Shown here piece by piece: positions 16,111 to 25,218 of a DNA stretch of 64,000 nt. The stretch's first letter is position 1. Every line of letters starts with the position of its first letter. The position numbers and the translations under genes are program-made. The notes beneath the pieces are model-generated. The model was not told the DNA's origin. It did no database searches and worked only from the letters and a program-made list of their open reading frames with translations. This stretch comes from an uncultured Lentisphaeria bacterium (GTDB lineage: Bacteria > Verrucomicrobiota > Lentisphaeria > Victivallales > Victivallaceae), in assembly GCA_949282965.1 (NCBI GenBank), contig CASDQW010000003.1, positions 1 through 64,000 on the forward strand. The letters are read 5' to 3'.

Positions 16111-17540
16111 GGCAACAACAATGCGTCGATGAAGTTGTCTTCGAAGCCTTCCAGCACGTTCAGCGGCAGGTCAATGGGCTTATCGCTCAAAAGCTCCAGT
16201 TCCGGCAGTCTTTCCGGTTCCACCGCCAGCCGCAGTGCGCCGGCCAGACTGGTATTGCCGACCACATGAAACTCACAATCCGGCAGCATTCCGATCGCCA
16301 CCGCGTTCTCCAGCGCCAGGTAACGGGCAAAGCCTCCCGCCAGATGAATCCGGGTAACCTTCATGCCGCAATGACTGGAAAGCGTCCGAATACCGGCAAA
16401 CACGGCCGCCTTGGCCTTCAGGAGCTGTTCCACATCGCGCTCCGTCAACCATATCCCGGGAGCCGGCTCGACCCTTGCCGCGGCAGGCTGAAAACGGCCG
16501 AACTCATTCAGCCGCTCATTCCGCCGTTCCACCGCCAGAAAATCCACCATGGCCGATCCGCAAATCCCCTTCGGCGCACCGTCGCCGAGCACGGAATAAC
16601 GCCCGATGCCGTAATACCGGTCCATCGCCCCCGGAACCGCCCGGCTGCCGCAGGCAATGCCCGCTCCTTCAAACGCCGGTCCCGCCGCCGCCGCCGTGCA
16701 GTACAACGCATCGCCGGTCCGGAAAATCATTTCGCAGTTGGTCCCGATGTCCACCAGCATTTCACCGGGTTGCAGTGCCACCTCCGCCAGCCCCGCGGTC
16801 AGATCCCCTCCCACAAAACCGGAAATCGCCGGCACCGTCCATGCCAGAACATCCGCCCTCAGCGGCAATCCCGCCGCCGCCGCGGACACCACCGGAAACT
16901 TCCGGACCAACGGTTCAAAAGGCATGACGCCGATCGGCGTCGGATCGATCCCGTGAAAGAGTGAACACATCACCGTGTTCCCCGCCACCGCGATCCGCTC
17001 CGCGTCTCCAGCCCCCAGCGCTGCCAGCACTTCGCCGATGGATTCCAGCACCGCCCGACGCAGTTCCTCCAGATTTCCGGCGGAACCGGACGCATGGTTG
17101 ATCCTGGCAATCACATTGTCGCCGAAGCGACTCTGCCGGTTGAAGGTGGATGCCCGGCCGATCACCTCGCCGTTGCGGATTTTGGCGCCGGCAATCGTGG
17201 TGGTACCGATATCCACCGCCACCACCGTTTCCGGCCGCTTCGCATAGCCCGCCCCCTCCCAGTCGGCCAGAACCCGCCCGTTCCGAACAGCACGGGCGGC
17301 CTCCGGGACCGAAACCATTCCCTGTTTGCTGAGCAAACGGGTTTCGCAGGCGCGGGCCCAGACCGGCGCCTCCTGCACTTCAATCGTCTCAGTCCCGGTT
17401 TGAAACACTCCGGACAGCAGCTGCACCCGGCAACGGTTGCAGCTGCCGTGACCGCCACAGCGCAGATCCAGCGGCTGACCCGCCGCCTCCAGCAATGCCG
17501 CCAGAGTCCGGCCGTCGCCGCCGCTTAACCGAATATCCAT
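16107..17540 (-). CDS. Corrinoid activation protein (2Fe-2S plus ASKHA)
   Basis: 477 residues. Residues about 25-40 hold the start of a plant-type ferredoxin cluster motif (C-G-G-H-G-S-C-N-R-C), although a fourth Cys lies further on ('ARACETRLLSKQG'). From about residue 105, 'VVAVDIGTTTIAGAKI' begins the ASKHA ATPase domain (DUF4445), which continues with 'GGDLTAGLAEVALQ' and 'MLVDIGTNCEM'. Such proteins reduce inactive cob(II)amide to the active cob(I) state with ATP. The gene directly follows the corrinoid protein gene (10-base gap), its probable substrate. Confidence 0.85.
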   Translation of the reverse strand: MDIRLSGGDGRTLAALLEAAGQPLDLRCGGHGSCNRCRVQLLSGVFQTGTETIEVQEAPVWARACETRLLSKQGMVSVPEAARAVRNGRVLADWEGAGYAKRPETVVAVDIGTTTIAGAKIRNGEVIGRASTFNRQSRFGDNVIARINHASGSAGNLEELRRAVLESIGEVLAALGAGDAERIAVAGNTVMCSLFHGIDPTPIGVMPFEPLVRKFPVVSAAAAGLPLRADVLAWTVPAISGFVGGDLTAGLAEVALQPGEMLVDIGTNCEMIFRTGDALYCTAAAAGPAFEGAGIACGSRAVPGAMDRYYGIGRYSVLGDGAPKGICGSAMVDFLAVERRNERLNEFGRFQPAAARVEPAPGIWLTERDVEQLLKAKAAVFAGIRTLSSHCGMKVTRIHLAGGFARYLALENAVAIGMLPDCEFHVVGNTSLAGALRLAVEPERLPELELLSDKPIDLPLNVLEGFEDNFIDALLLP

Positions 17541-17550
17541 AAGTCGGAAA

Positions 17551-18177
17551 TCAGCAGGCGCGCTTCAGCAGCGCATCCACCAGCTTGACCGCGCCGTTCG
17601 CATCCTCGCTGTACCCATCGGCGCCGATTTCGTCGGCATAAGCCTGTGTCACCGGCGCACCGCCGATGATGACTTTCACGCCCTTGTCCTTGAAGAACGC
17701 GACCACTTCCTTCATGTACGGCATGGTCGTCGTCAGCAGAGAACTGCAGGCGACGATCTGCGCACCGTCCCGAACCGCCTGTTCATATTTGGTCACGTCG
17801 CAGTTTACGCCAAGATCGATGACCTCATATCCGGCCCCCTTCAGCATGATGGCGACCAGATTCTTGCCGATGTCGTGCAAGTCGCCCTTAACCGTGCCGA
17901 TGGCGATCTTGCCGAACGGTTCCCGCCCGGACGAGGCGATCAACGGTTCGATCAGCGCCAGTCCGGCCTGCATGGCCCGGGCGGCAATCAGCAATTCCGG
18001 CACATACGCTTCATTCCGGGAAAAGCGATCCCCGATTTCCCGCATCGCGGGAATCATGCCCTGATCCAGCAGGGTGTTGACATCCTCCCCGGCATTGATC
18101 GCGGCCTGAACGATCGCCGTCACATCATTGCGTTTCCCCTTGATGACCGCGGTACGCAAAGCATCAAAATCAGTCAT
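17551..18177 (-). CDS. Methyltransferase cognate corrinoid protein
   Basis: 208 residues from ATG 18177, with an AGGA ribosome site about five bases upstream. An N-terminal helical cap (residues about 1-85) is followed by a B12-binding Rossmann domain. The cobalt-ligand motif D-L-H-D-I-G (near residue 100) is intact, as are 'VIDLGVN' and 'CSSLLTTTMPYM', typical of MtaC/MtbC-like proteins. It would carry a methyl group between the methyltransferases. It is the second gene of the operon. Confidence 0.9.
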   Translation of the reverse strand: MTDFDALRTAVIKGKRNDVTAIVQAAINAGEDVNTLLDQGMIPAMREIGDRFSRNEAYVPELLIAARAMQAGLALIEPLIASSGREPFGKIAIGTVKGDLHDIGKNLVAIMLKGAGYEVIDLGVNCDVTKYEQAVRDGAQIVACSSLLTTTMPYMKEVVAFFKDKGVKVIIGGAPVTQAYADEIGADGYSEDANGAVKLVDALLKRAC

Positions 18178-18250
18178 GTTGTTCCTGCTCCTGTTTTCCG
18201 GCAAAAACTGCCTTTATGGGTTTGTTTTTTCCGTACCTTTTTCCAACTTG

Positions 18251-19282
18251 TCATCCACACCGGTTCGTGCCGTGCACGCTCCGGTTATAATCCTCCAGCG
18301 CCCGGAAGAAAGCCCGGATGTTCTCCCGGCTCACGCCCGGCGGCACGTCGCATCCGGTGGAAAGCACATAGTTCGGATAATCCGCCATCTCCCGCAGCAG
18401 CGACGCCGTCCGGTCATACACCAGTTCCGGCGTTCCTTCCTTCAATGTACCGACCGGATCGACATTGCCCATCAACAGCACCTCCCGGGGAATCTGCGCC
18501 CCCGCCTTCGCCAGATCCGTGGCATTGCCCAGGTGCAGTGCCGCCGCCCCGGCGGAAAGCAGTTCGGGAATCTGTGCGCCGGCGGCATTGCCGCAATTGT
18601 GCAGCACCACCATGAATTCATCATCCTGCACCGCCGCCACGATCCGCTGAAGATAAGCGGCGGAGAACTGCGCACACATCTCCGGCGACAACAATCCCGC
18701 CGCCGGTTCCGCAATCAACAAACCGTTGACTCCCGCCTCCCGCAATGCCAGAGCGTATTTCGCCAGAAAATCAGACGTTTTCTCCAGCAGCGCCAGAGCA
18801 GTTTCCGGCTCCGCCGCCGCCAGAATCATCATCTCCGTCATATCCGCCAGACGCCCCGCCAGCGAAAACGGCCCAATCATGCCGCCCAGCACCGGGCGAT
18901 CCAGATGCCGTCCACACTGTTCCGCACAGTGCAACACCTCCCCGGTCCGTCCCGCACCGACTTCGGGCACTGCCAGTGCCGCAACCTCTTCCGCGCTGGA
19001 GACGATTTTTCCGGCAATCGTCGGATTCTCATAGTCCGAGTAACAGACCGGGGCGCCGAACGCCTCCGCCTCCACCGAAAGATCCATGAACGTCACCAGC
19101 ATATCGGAAGGCGTCTCCGCCGCCAGTGCCTCAATGCAGCGAAACTGCAATGCCCCGTCCTGAAACACCTCCCGCGGTTTCGCACCGATCCATTCGATCC
19201 CCGGGCTGGTCAGTACCGGTACCGCCCGGCGGCGGGGAGAATCGATGATCTCCCGCGCCATTTGTTTCATATTGCGCCGCAT
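18251..19282 (-). CDS. UroD-like corrinoid methyltransferase (MtaA/MtbA type)
   Basis: 343 residues, from an ATG with GGGAG seven bases upstream. It has the uroporphyrinogen decarboxylase fold used by cobamide methyltransferases. Zinc ligands can be placed at the His and Cys of 'VLHNCGN' (near residue 228) and the Cys of 'LSTGCDVPPG' (near 307), the H-x-C...C set of MtaA/MtbA. 'GPFSLAGRL' (near 138) is also conserved in this family. It is the first gene of the operon and is divergent from an AraC-type regulator. No MtaB- or MttB-type substrate enzyme is present nearby. Confidence 0.85.
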   Translation of the reverse strand: MRRNMKQMAREIIDSPRRRAVPVLTSPGIEWIGAKPREVFQDGALQFRCIEALAAETPSDMLVTFMDLSVEAEAFGAPVCYSDYENPTIAGKIVSSAEEVAALAVPEVGAGRTGEVLHCAEQCGRHLDRPVLGGMIGPFSLAGRLADMTEMMILAAAEPETALALLEKTSDFLAKYALALREAGVNGLLIAEPAAGLLSPEMCAQFSAAYLQRIVAAVQDDEFMVVLHNCGNAAGAQIPELLSAGAAALHLGNATDLAKAGAQIPREVLLMGNVDPVGTLKEGTPELVYDRTASLLREMADYPNYVLSTGCDVPPGVSRENIRAFFRALEDYNRSVHGTNRCG

Positions 19283-19391
19283 GCATCCACTCCCAATTCG
19301 ATGGTCATTCCATAAACATCAATATATTTTACTTGGATTTTCTGCGGACGTCTTCTTTTATTTTGCCAAGTTTTGCTGTATATTAACCTAT
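19283..19391. promoter_or_regulatory. Divergent promoter region of methyltransferase operon and araC gene
   Basis: This is a 109-base AT-rich spacer. An inverted pair ACTTGG (19331-19336) and CCAAGT (19366-19371), each flanked by T- or A-rich sequence, is a candidate regulator site. TATATT at 19379-19384 could be the -10 of the rightward gene, but it would put the start very near the ATG. Confidence 0.35.
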
Positions 19392-20321
19392 ATGGACACC
19401 ATCACACTCGAACTGGACAATTTCATCAGTCCCGCCATCGGCGCGGCGGTCTCGTTTCACTCCATCAGCTGGAATGCCGGCGAAAAGCAATCCTCCATTC
19501 CCTCCGGCGGCAACCTGCATTACCATTCCCTCCCTTCCGGCGGTACGGTGGAGCACACCCATGAATTCGGGGAACTCATTCTGATGCTGACCGGCGCCAT
19601 CATCCACCGCGTCAACGGCGAAAGACAACTACTGCATGCCAATGACGTCGTTTTCGTCCGTCCCAGCGACCGGCACGGCTTTCTACCCGCCCCGGGCTGC
19701 CCGAGCTGCGAACTGCTGCTGCTCTCCTTTCACCTCGAATTTTTCGTCACCATCAGTCAGTACCTGGAAAACGACGAATTTCTCCATCGTTACACCGAGG
19801 GCGTGCTGCCCGCGGTTTTTCATCTGTCCGAACAGCAGATGAATGAACTCTCGCTGGCGCTGCTCGAATTGAATGAGCGCCGCTACTCCCCGGTGCAATT
19901 GAAAATACGGTTCAAAGTGCTGCTGGTCAATTTATTCACCCGCTGTTTCCTGCAGGCTGCCGAAGGAGCTCCCGCGGAGGCGCTGCCGGACTGGCTGCGG
20001 CAATTGTGCGACCGGATGCGCAAACCGGAAAACTTCATTCCCGGTCTGAAACGCATGCAGCAACTCTCCGGATATACCCCCGAACATTTATGCAAAATGT
20101 TCCGCAGACACCTGGGCAAATCCCCCACCGAATACATCAATGAGCTGCGCATCAACCACGCCGCCCGGCTGCTGGCCGACGGCAATCAGGCCATCGCGGA
20201 AATCGCGTATGAACTCAATATCCAGAGTCTCAGCCGGTTTTACCATCTGTTCCGCGCCCAGTACGCCTGCACTCCGGTGGAATACCGGCGGCGGGCACAG
20301 GCCGCCCGCCGCCTCCTGTAA
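19392..20321 (+). CDS. AraC-family transcription regulator
   Basis: 309 residues from ATG 19392; an in-frame extension upstream covers the promoter and is rejected. The N-terminal half is a cupin-like sensor domain ('TVEHTHEFGELILMLTGAIIHRVNGE'), and residues about 215-305 are two helix-turn-helix motifs, ending with 'YELNIQSLSRFYHLFRAQYACTPVEYRR', the AraC signature. It is transcribed away from the corrinoid methyltransferase operon and likely controls it in response to a methylated substrate. The ligand is unknown. Confidence 0.85.
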   Translation: MDTITLELDNFISPAIGAAVSFHSISWNAGEKQSSIPSGGNLHYHSLPSGGTVEHTHEFGELILMLTGAIIHRVNGERQLLHANDVVFVRPSDRHGFLPAPGCPSCELLLLSFHLEFFVTISQYLENDEFLHRYTEGVLPAVFHLSEQQMNELSLALLELNERRYSPVQLKIRFKVLLVNLFTRCFLQAAEGAPAEALPDWLRQLCDRMRKPENFIPGLKRMQQLSGYTPEHLCKMFRRHLGKSPTEYINELRINHAARLLADGNQAIAEIAYELNIQSLSRFYHLFRAQYACTPVEYRRRAQAARRLL

Positions 20322-20352
20322 GCCGGAACCGCGTCTGGCCGCGGCGACAGCG

Positions 20353-21567
20353 TCAGCGGCTCAGCGGCCGCAGCGAATTCCGATAGATTTCCGCCACGGC
20401 AGCCCGGTCGGCATGCGTCGGCGCAAGCGCCAGCAATCCGCTGAGCGAAGGCGTCTCAAATGCCAGGTCGGTCAACCGCTCGACATCGCTTTCGGAAAAA
20501 CCTTCGTCCGTTAGTTTTTCGGGTACGCCGCAGGCAAACAGCCACTTTTCCACGCCGACGGCGGCCTGCTGGGCCTCTTCCGGACGCCCGGTCAAGCCAG
20601 GCGCCACCGGCGCCAGCAGTTCGGCCAGCACTTCCGGCACTTTGGGATAGATGTTTTTGACCACGGCGGGCAGCAGCATGGCCAGACCGAGTCCATGCGC
20701 CAGATCCGGCTTGACCGCGCTCAACGGATGTTCCAGCGCATGGGTATAATGCAGCAGCCCGTTATCGAAGGAGACGCCCGCGATCATGGACGCGTACAGC
20801 AGGAAATACCGGGCGGTCAGATCCTTCGGCTCCTTCAGAGCCACCGGCAGGTAACGCGCCACCAGCGCGATCGTTTCCTTGCCCAACATAATGGAATAGG
20901 GATTGGCTGCCAGCGAGGTCGCCGCTTCGACCACATGATTGACCGCGTCAATGCTGACGAAACGGGTCTGCTTGTCGCTCAGGCCGGTCATCAGACCCGG
21001 GTCGTCGATCGACCAGGTCGGATAAATACAGTCATAGGCAATCGCCGGTTTGTATTCCTTGTCCGGAATCGTCGCCACGGCGAAACGGTCCGCCTCGGTC
21101 CCGGTTCCATGCGTCAGATTAACGGCCACCAGCGGCGCCGCCTTGTCCGGCGTAAACCGGAATTCGTAAAGATCAGACGCGGTGAACTGCGGATATTCCA
21201 GCAGAATCGCGACGCTTTTCCCGGCGTCGATGGCACTCCCTCCACCGATGGCGATCACCGCCCGGGCCCCGGCGGCGCGCCCTTCCGCGGCCGCTTCATC
21301 CACCTGAACCGTCGTGGGATTGGGGGTAACGCGGTCAAACAACGTGTACGCGATCTTTTCCGCATTCAACGCGGCGACGACATGGTCCCATGCGCCGGTT
21401 TTTTTATACGCGCCGCGGCCGGTCACCACCAGCACCTGCCGGATGCCGCGCGCCGTCAGTTCGCCGGCAATCTCCTTGATCCGGGCGATGGCGCCCACCC
21501 CGAAATAGATATTGCAACGGGTGCGAATCTCTTTGACTTCATGAATATTCACGCTTTTTTCCCACAT
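20353..21567 (-). CDS. Iron-containing alcohol dehydrogenase
   Basis: 404 residues from ATG 21567, which has a CAGGAGGTGT ribosome site. The nucleotide motif 'GGGSAIDAGK' (near residue 105) and the metal ligands of group III Fe-ADHs are visible: Asp and His in 'SIDAVNHVVEA', then His in 'YTHALEHPLS' and 'DLAHGLGLAMLLP'. It reduces or oxidises an alcohol/aldehyde pair with NAD(P). It is convergent with the araC gene, 31 bases apart, so it is probably a separate unit. The substrate cannot be told from sequence. Confidence 0.85.
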   Translation of the reverse strand: MWEKSVNIHEVKEIRTRCNIYFGVGAIARIKEIAGELTARGIRQVLVVTGRGAYKKTGAWDHVVAALNAEKIAYTLFDRVTPNPTTVQVDEAAAEGRAAGARAVIAIGGGSAIDAGKSVAILLEYPQFTASDLYEFRFTPDKAAPLVAVNLTHGTGTEADRFAVATIPDKEYKPAIAYDCIYPTWSIDDPGLMTGLSDKQTRFVSIDAVNHVVEAATSLAANPYSIMLGKETIALVARYLPVALKEPKDLTARYFLLYASMIAGVSFDNGLLHYTHALEHPLSAVKPDLAHGLGLAMLLPAVVKNIYPKVPEVLAELLAPVAPGLTGRPEEAQQAAVGVEKWLFACGVPEKLTDEGFSESDVERLTDLAFETPSLSGLLALAPTHADRAAVAEIYRNSLRPLSR

Positions 21568-21639
21568 CTGACACCTCCTGTTTGTGGCTGGTTCTGTTCT
21601 CAACATAACCCGCGGATGGGAAAATTACAAAAAAAAATC

Positions 21640-21663
21640 CCGGCGGTTTGTCGTTTCCGCCGG
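21640..21663 (-). terminator. Rho-independent terminator after mlaD
   Basis: CCGGCGG / CCGCCGG, a 7-bp stem with a 10-base loop, is followed on the minus strand by a run of nine T. It lies 40 bases past the mlaD stop. On the plus strand a T-rich tract also follows, so it may act both ways. Confidence 0.75.
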
Positions 21664-21702
21664 AATTTTCATTTTTTTCAACCTGCGGCGCCTCCGCCGC
21701 CC

Positions 21703-22713
21703 TCAGTGCTGCTGCTCCAACGCCGGCTGCCGTCTCCCCCGCACCAGTGCGCTGGGATCCTGATTGAGCGTATCGGTCAACTCCCGCAGAGCATCCAGCG
21801 TACGCCCGAGCTTTTCCATGGTAACAGCCAGGTCCTGCCGCCGGGAAGCAATCGCTTCCGCCGCCTCCCGGATCACGGCAGCAGCATCGCGAAACGCCGC
21901 GGCACAGGCCGGCAGATCAGCCCGCTCGGTGTCGGCGTGAATCCGGTCGGATAACGTTTTCACCGCCTGCAGTGACTGTTCCGTTTGTTCCGCAATCTGC
22001 TGCAAACGCTCCTCGGTCACCACCCGGTTGATGGAACCGGTTGTGCGGTCAAGATTGATGGACATGCTCTTCAGGTGGAGCAGCGTGTCCTTGATTTCCG
22101 GAGCCGCCAGCAAACGGTTGATATCAGACAGGCTGTTGACCAGATTGTCGGAGATCTCCTCAAAACGAATTCTGGAAATCCGTTCCAGCGACGTATTGAG
22201 CGATTTGGCAATGTCCTTGAAAGCCGACGGACTGGAAGGAATGAACAAGGTCGAAGGATCATTGAGCTCCGCCGCCTTTTCCTCCGGCGGTCCCGGAGGC
22301 GCATAATAGTCAAAGTCAACATAACGCAGACCGGTAATCCCCGCATACTCCAGCCGGCAGCGCAGACCTTCGAGTATCTCTTTTTCCAGGAAGCGATCAA
22401 ACTCCGCCTGGTTGCGGAAAAGCGAACCGGTGGACTGCGATTTGCGGAAGGTGTTCAATTCCACACTCATGTTCACCCGGATCCGCTTATCATCCACCTG
22501 AATCACGATGTCGTCCACCGTCCCGACAGCCACCCCTTTGTACTTGACCGCAGACCCTACCGCCAACCCCTGGACGGACTCCCCGAACAGCGTCGCCAGG
22601 TGCGCCTTGTGTACAAACAGATCGGACATTCCCAGAAAAAACAGCATGGCCACCAGCAGCGCAATTGCGCCGATCATGAACAGCCCCACACGGAACTTGT
22701 TGACTCCGCTCAT
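21703..22713 (-). CDS. mlaD: MCE-domain lipid-transport protein (MlaD-like)
   Basis: 336 residues. A single N-terminal membrane helix (about residues 7-28) is followed by an MCE domain ('FGESVQGLAVGSAVKYKGVAVGTV', about 42-66), then a long helical region with heptads to about residue 325. In E. coli, MlaD forms a hexamer in the inner-membrane MlaFEDB complex that moves phospholipids between the membranes. The order mlaE, mlaF, mlaD on this strand supports that role. The helical tail is longer than in E. coli MlaD and resembles PqiB/YebT-type or plant TGD2-like forms. Confidence 0.85.
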   Translation of the reverse strand: MSGVNKFRVGLFMIGAIALLVAMLFFLGMSDLFVHKAHLATLFGESVQGLAVGSAVKYKGVAVGTVDDIVIQVDDKRIRVNMSVELNTFRKSQSTGSLFRNQAEFDRFLEKEILEGLRCRLEYAGITGLRYVDFDYYAPPGPPEEKAAELNDPSTLFIPSSPSAFKDIAKSLNTSLERISRIRFEEISDNLVNSLSDINRLLAAPEIKDTLLHLKSMSINLDRTTGSINRVVTEERLQQIAEQTEQSLQAVKTLSDRIHADTERADLPACAAAFRDAAAVIREAAEAIASRRQDLAVTMEKLGRTLDALRELTDTLNQDPSALVRGRRQPALEQQH

Positions 22714-22719
22714 GATGTC

Positions 22720-23535
22720 TCACCCTTTCCGTCGTTCTGCCGCCACCCGGTTCCGGCAGGTACCATCCGGGCAATCCCCGCGTTTGTATCCGTCCCGCGT
22801 CAGAAATTCCCGAACCCAGAGATTTTCACAATGATCCCGAAGCTCCGTCGGCGCGCCCTCCGCCACTATGGTTTTGGTCTCCTTGTCCAGCATGATCACC
22901 CGGTCGGCAATGGTAAAGACGCTGTCCAGCTCGTGCGTCACCACCACAATGGTCGTCCCCAGCTCATCTCGCAACCGCAGAATCAGCCGGTCCAGCTCCG
23001 CCGAGGTGATCGGATCCAGCCCCGCGGAGGGTTCGTCAAAAAACAGCAGACTCGGCTCCAGCGCCAGCGCCCGCGCCAATCCCGCCCGTTTGCGCATCCC
23101 GCCGGAAAGAGCGGCCGGCATATAGTCCTCGAATCCGGCAAGATCCACCTGTCGGAGTTTTTCATGCACCACCGCGGCGATTTCCTCCGGGGTCTTGTCG
23201 GTATACTCCTCCAGCGGCATCGCCACATTTTCCGCCAGCGTCATGGAACCGAACAACGCTCCCCCCTGGTACGTGACGCCGAACCGCCGCATCAAAGCCC
23301 GGCGCGACTCCTCATCGGCATGGACCATGCTGCATCCGAACAACCGGATGTCCCCCTGTTTCGGCGGATACAGTCCGATCATATGTTTGAGCAAGGTGCT
23401 TTTGCCGCAGCCGGATCCGCCCATGATGCAGAACACTTCACCGGTCCGCACGGTAAAATTGAGATCTCGGAGCACCACATTGTCGCCGTAACCGATGGTC
23501 AGCTGCTCCACTTCAATGATCGTGTCCCCGTTCAT
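22720..23535 (-). CDS. mlaF: ABC transporter ATPase of Mla system (MlaF-like)
   Basis: 271 residues from ATG 23535 with GAGGA nearby; TTG 23547 is a less likely start. Walker A 'GGSGCGKST', signature 'LSGGMRKRAGLARAL' (the LSGGM variant typical of MlaF), Walker B 'LLFFDEPSAGLD' and the switch His in 'VVTHEL' are all present. The C-terminus has an extra Cys-containing tail ('RGDCPDGTCRN'). It energises lipid transport through MlaE. The start is coupled to the end of mlaE. Confidence 0.9.
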   Translation of the reverse strand: MNGDTIIEVEQLTIGYGDNVVLRDLNFTVRTGEVFCIMGGSGCGKSTLLKHMIGLYPPKQGDIRLFGCSMVHADEESRRALMRRFGVTYQGGALFGSMTLAENVAMPLEEYTDKTPEEIAAVVHEKLRQVDLAGFEDYMPAALSGGMRKRAGLARALALEPSLLFFDEPSAGLDPITSAELDRLILRLRDELGTTIVVVTHELDSVFTIADRVIMLDKETKTIVAEGAPTELRDHCENLWVREFLTRDGYKRGDCPDGTCRNRVAAERRKG

Positions 23536-23543
23536 GCTATTCC

Positions 23544-24329
23544 TCAATATCCGAAAATTGAATAAAACATGGTAAGAATCACATCCGCCACCACGATCAG
23601 CAGAATCGAATCCACCACCGCTCCCGTGGCGCTCCGTCCCACGCCCTGCGCATCGGCGTCGGACTCGAAGCCGCGCCAGCAGCCGGACAACGTGATCAGC
23701 AACGCGAAAACAAAACTCTTCGCCACTCCGAGAAGAAACGTCATCGGCGTGAGTTCCTCCATCGTCCGGCTCCAGTACGCGGCAACGGGGATTTCCAACC
23801 AGCCCACCCCCACCAGCATGCCGCCCAGCAAGCCGGCCACATCACCGAACACGGTCAGCAAAGGCAATGCCACCAGCATCGCCACCAGCTTGGGCACCAC
23901 CAAAAACCGTTCCGGACTCATCCCCATAGTGGAGAGGGCGCTGATTTCCTCATTCACCTTCATCGTCCCGATTTCCGCCGCGAACGCCGATCCTGCGCGT
24001 CCGGTGGCGATCATCGCCACCATCAGCGGTCCCAGCTCCTTAAGCAAAGAAAAACCGACCAGGTCCGCCACATAAAGTTCCGTTCCGAACTGGCGCATCT
24101 GAATGGCCGCCTGAAGCCCGAGGATCATTCCCATCAGTCCGCAAATCAGCAGGACGATCGGCAGCGACTGCCGGCCGCAGAGATCCAGGTAATACCAGCA
24201 TTCACGCCGCCGGAATTTTTTCCAATGGCACAGCTCATGCCACAATTCCAGGCTGATAGCGCCAATGAATTCGACCAGACGCCGTCCCCGGCGGAGATCC
24301 CGCCCGATTTCCTGCAACAGTTCATTCAT
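23544..24329 (-). CDS. mlaE: ABC permease MlaE
   Basis: 261 residues with five to six membrane helices and the conserved MlaE segments 'LGLQAAIQMRQFGTELYVADLVGFSLLKELGP', here split as strand and helix (about residues 68-100), and 'AAEIGTMKVNEEISAL' (about 119-134). These are hallmarks of the permease family. It is the first gene of the mla cluster, which lacks an MlaB (STAS) and an MlaC gene here. Confidence 0.9.
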   Translation of the reverse strand: MNELLQEIGRDLRRGRRLVEFIGAISLELWHELCHWKKFRRRECWYYLDLCGRQSLPIVLLICGLMGMILGLQAAIQMRQFGTELYVADLVGFSLLKELGPLMVAMIATGRAGSAFAAEIGTMKVNEEISALSTMGMSPERFLVVPKLVAMLVALPLLTVFGDVAGLLGGMLVGVGWLEIPVAAYWSRTMEELTPMTFLLGVAKSFVFALLITLSGCWRGFESDADAQGVGRSATGAVVDSILLIVVADVILTMFYSIFGY

Positions 24330-24401
24330 GGTCCGATGACTCCCCGTTGAGGCGACTCCGCACCGATCAACCGCAAACAGATCGGAATGCCATGCCGTTC
24401 G

Positions 24402-25199
24402 CTAATAAGGCCGCTGCTGGACCCGTTGCGGTTTGACTTTGGGTTCTTCCAGGTAGAGGGAATACCAGAGATCGCCCAGGCCCGCATTGGAAAAGTGTTT
24501 GACCTTGCCGTTGGCCAGCCGCTCCCAGTTTTCCAGCACGACCGGATTGTCGGTGCGTTTTTTGGCTTCGACCAAAGTTTTCAACGCCCCGTCGGTATCT
24601 CCGCGCCGCACCTGGATATAGGCATAAAGACTCCAGACCAGTGCGCAGTCCTCACCTTTCAGTCGCCGGGCCTTCTTCTGGAAGAAGCGGTCCAGACCGG
24701 GATCGTTCTTCTTATACATCCGCGCCAGCTTGAACGCCATGGAACGCGCATCGAAAAACACGCAGTCCGGCATCAGCCGATCCACTTCGGCAAAGTCCTT
24801 GATCTGATAATAAAGCAGCATTCGCATCGTGGAAATCTGTTTTTTCAGCATGAAATTCCACTTGTAATAAGGCCGGGCCGCATCCGTCGCCGCGATGGCC
24901 TCCCGGACGGCGGCGGCCTGCTCCTGCTCCAACTGCTGCTGCATCGCCCGGAGATTGCCGCCGGGGCGCTGCTGAAACATCTGAATCTTCCGGTTGATCT
25001 TCGCCTGGGCGGTTTCCATGATTTTCTGGATGGCTCCGTTGATCCGGTTGATCCGGCGGCGGATCGCCAGCCCGATCAGCAGCTGTACGAGCATCACCAT
25101 GAAAAGGCCGCAAACCACTCCCCACGCCGAACCGAGATCGCGGGACGTGATCATCATCACTCCCGTTCCGACCGCCACGGCAATCAGCAAACTGAGCAT
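24402..25199 (-). CDS. Membrane-anchored helical protein, unknown
   Basis: 265 residues. Two membrane helices (about residues 2-20 and 25-45) are followed by a coiled-coil segment rich in Gln (about 60-105) and a helical repeat-like domain (about 110-235), where 'DCALVWSLYAYIQVRRGDTDGALKTL' resembles a TPR unit. It lies between mlaE and ffh on the same strand. Membrane anchoring plus a TPR-like domain suggests a protein-assembly or scaffold role, which is inference. I do not recognise the family. Confidence 0.6.
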   Translation of the reverse strand: MLSLLIAVAVGTGVMMITSRDLGSAWGVVCGLFMVMLVQLLIGLAIRRRINRINGAIQKIMETAQAKINRKIQMFQQRPGGNLRAMQQQLEQEQAAAVREAIAATDAARPYYKWNFMLKKQISTMRMLLYYQIKDFAEVDRLMPDCVFFDARSMAFKLARMYKKNDPGLDRFFQKKARRLKGEDCALVWSLYAYIQVRRGDTDGALKTLVEAKKRTDNPVVLENWERLANGKVKHFSNAGLGDLWYSLYLEEPKVKPQRVQQRPY

Positions 25200-25218
25200 A
25201 TCGGTAATCCCCTCCTGT

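Noticed and set aside
20322-20352. GGCCGC/GCGGCC arms around the convergent araC/alcohol-dehydrogenase ends as a terminator
   Set aside because: One arm lies in coding sequence, the loop is long and there is no T-run.
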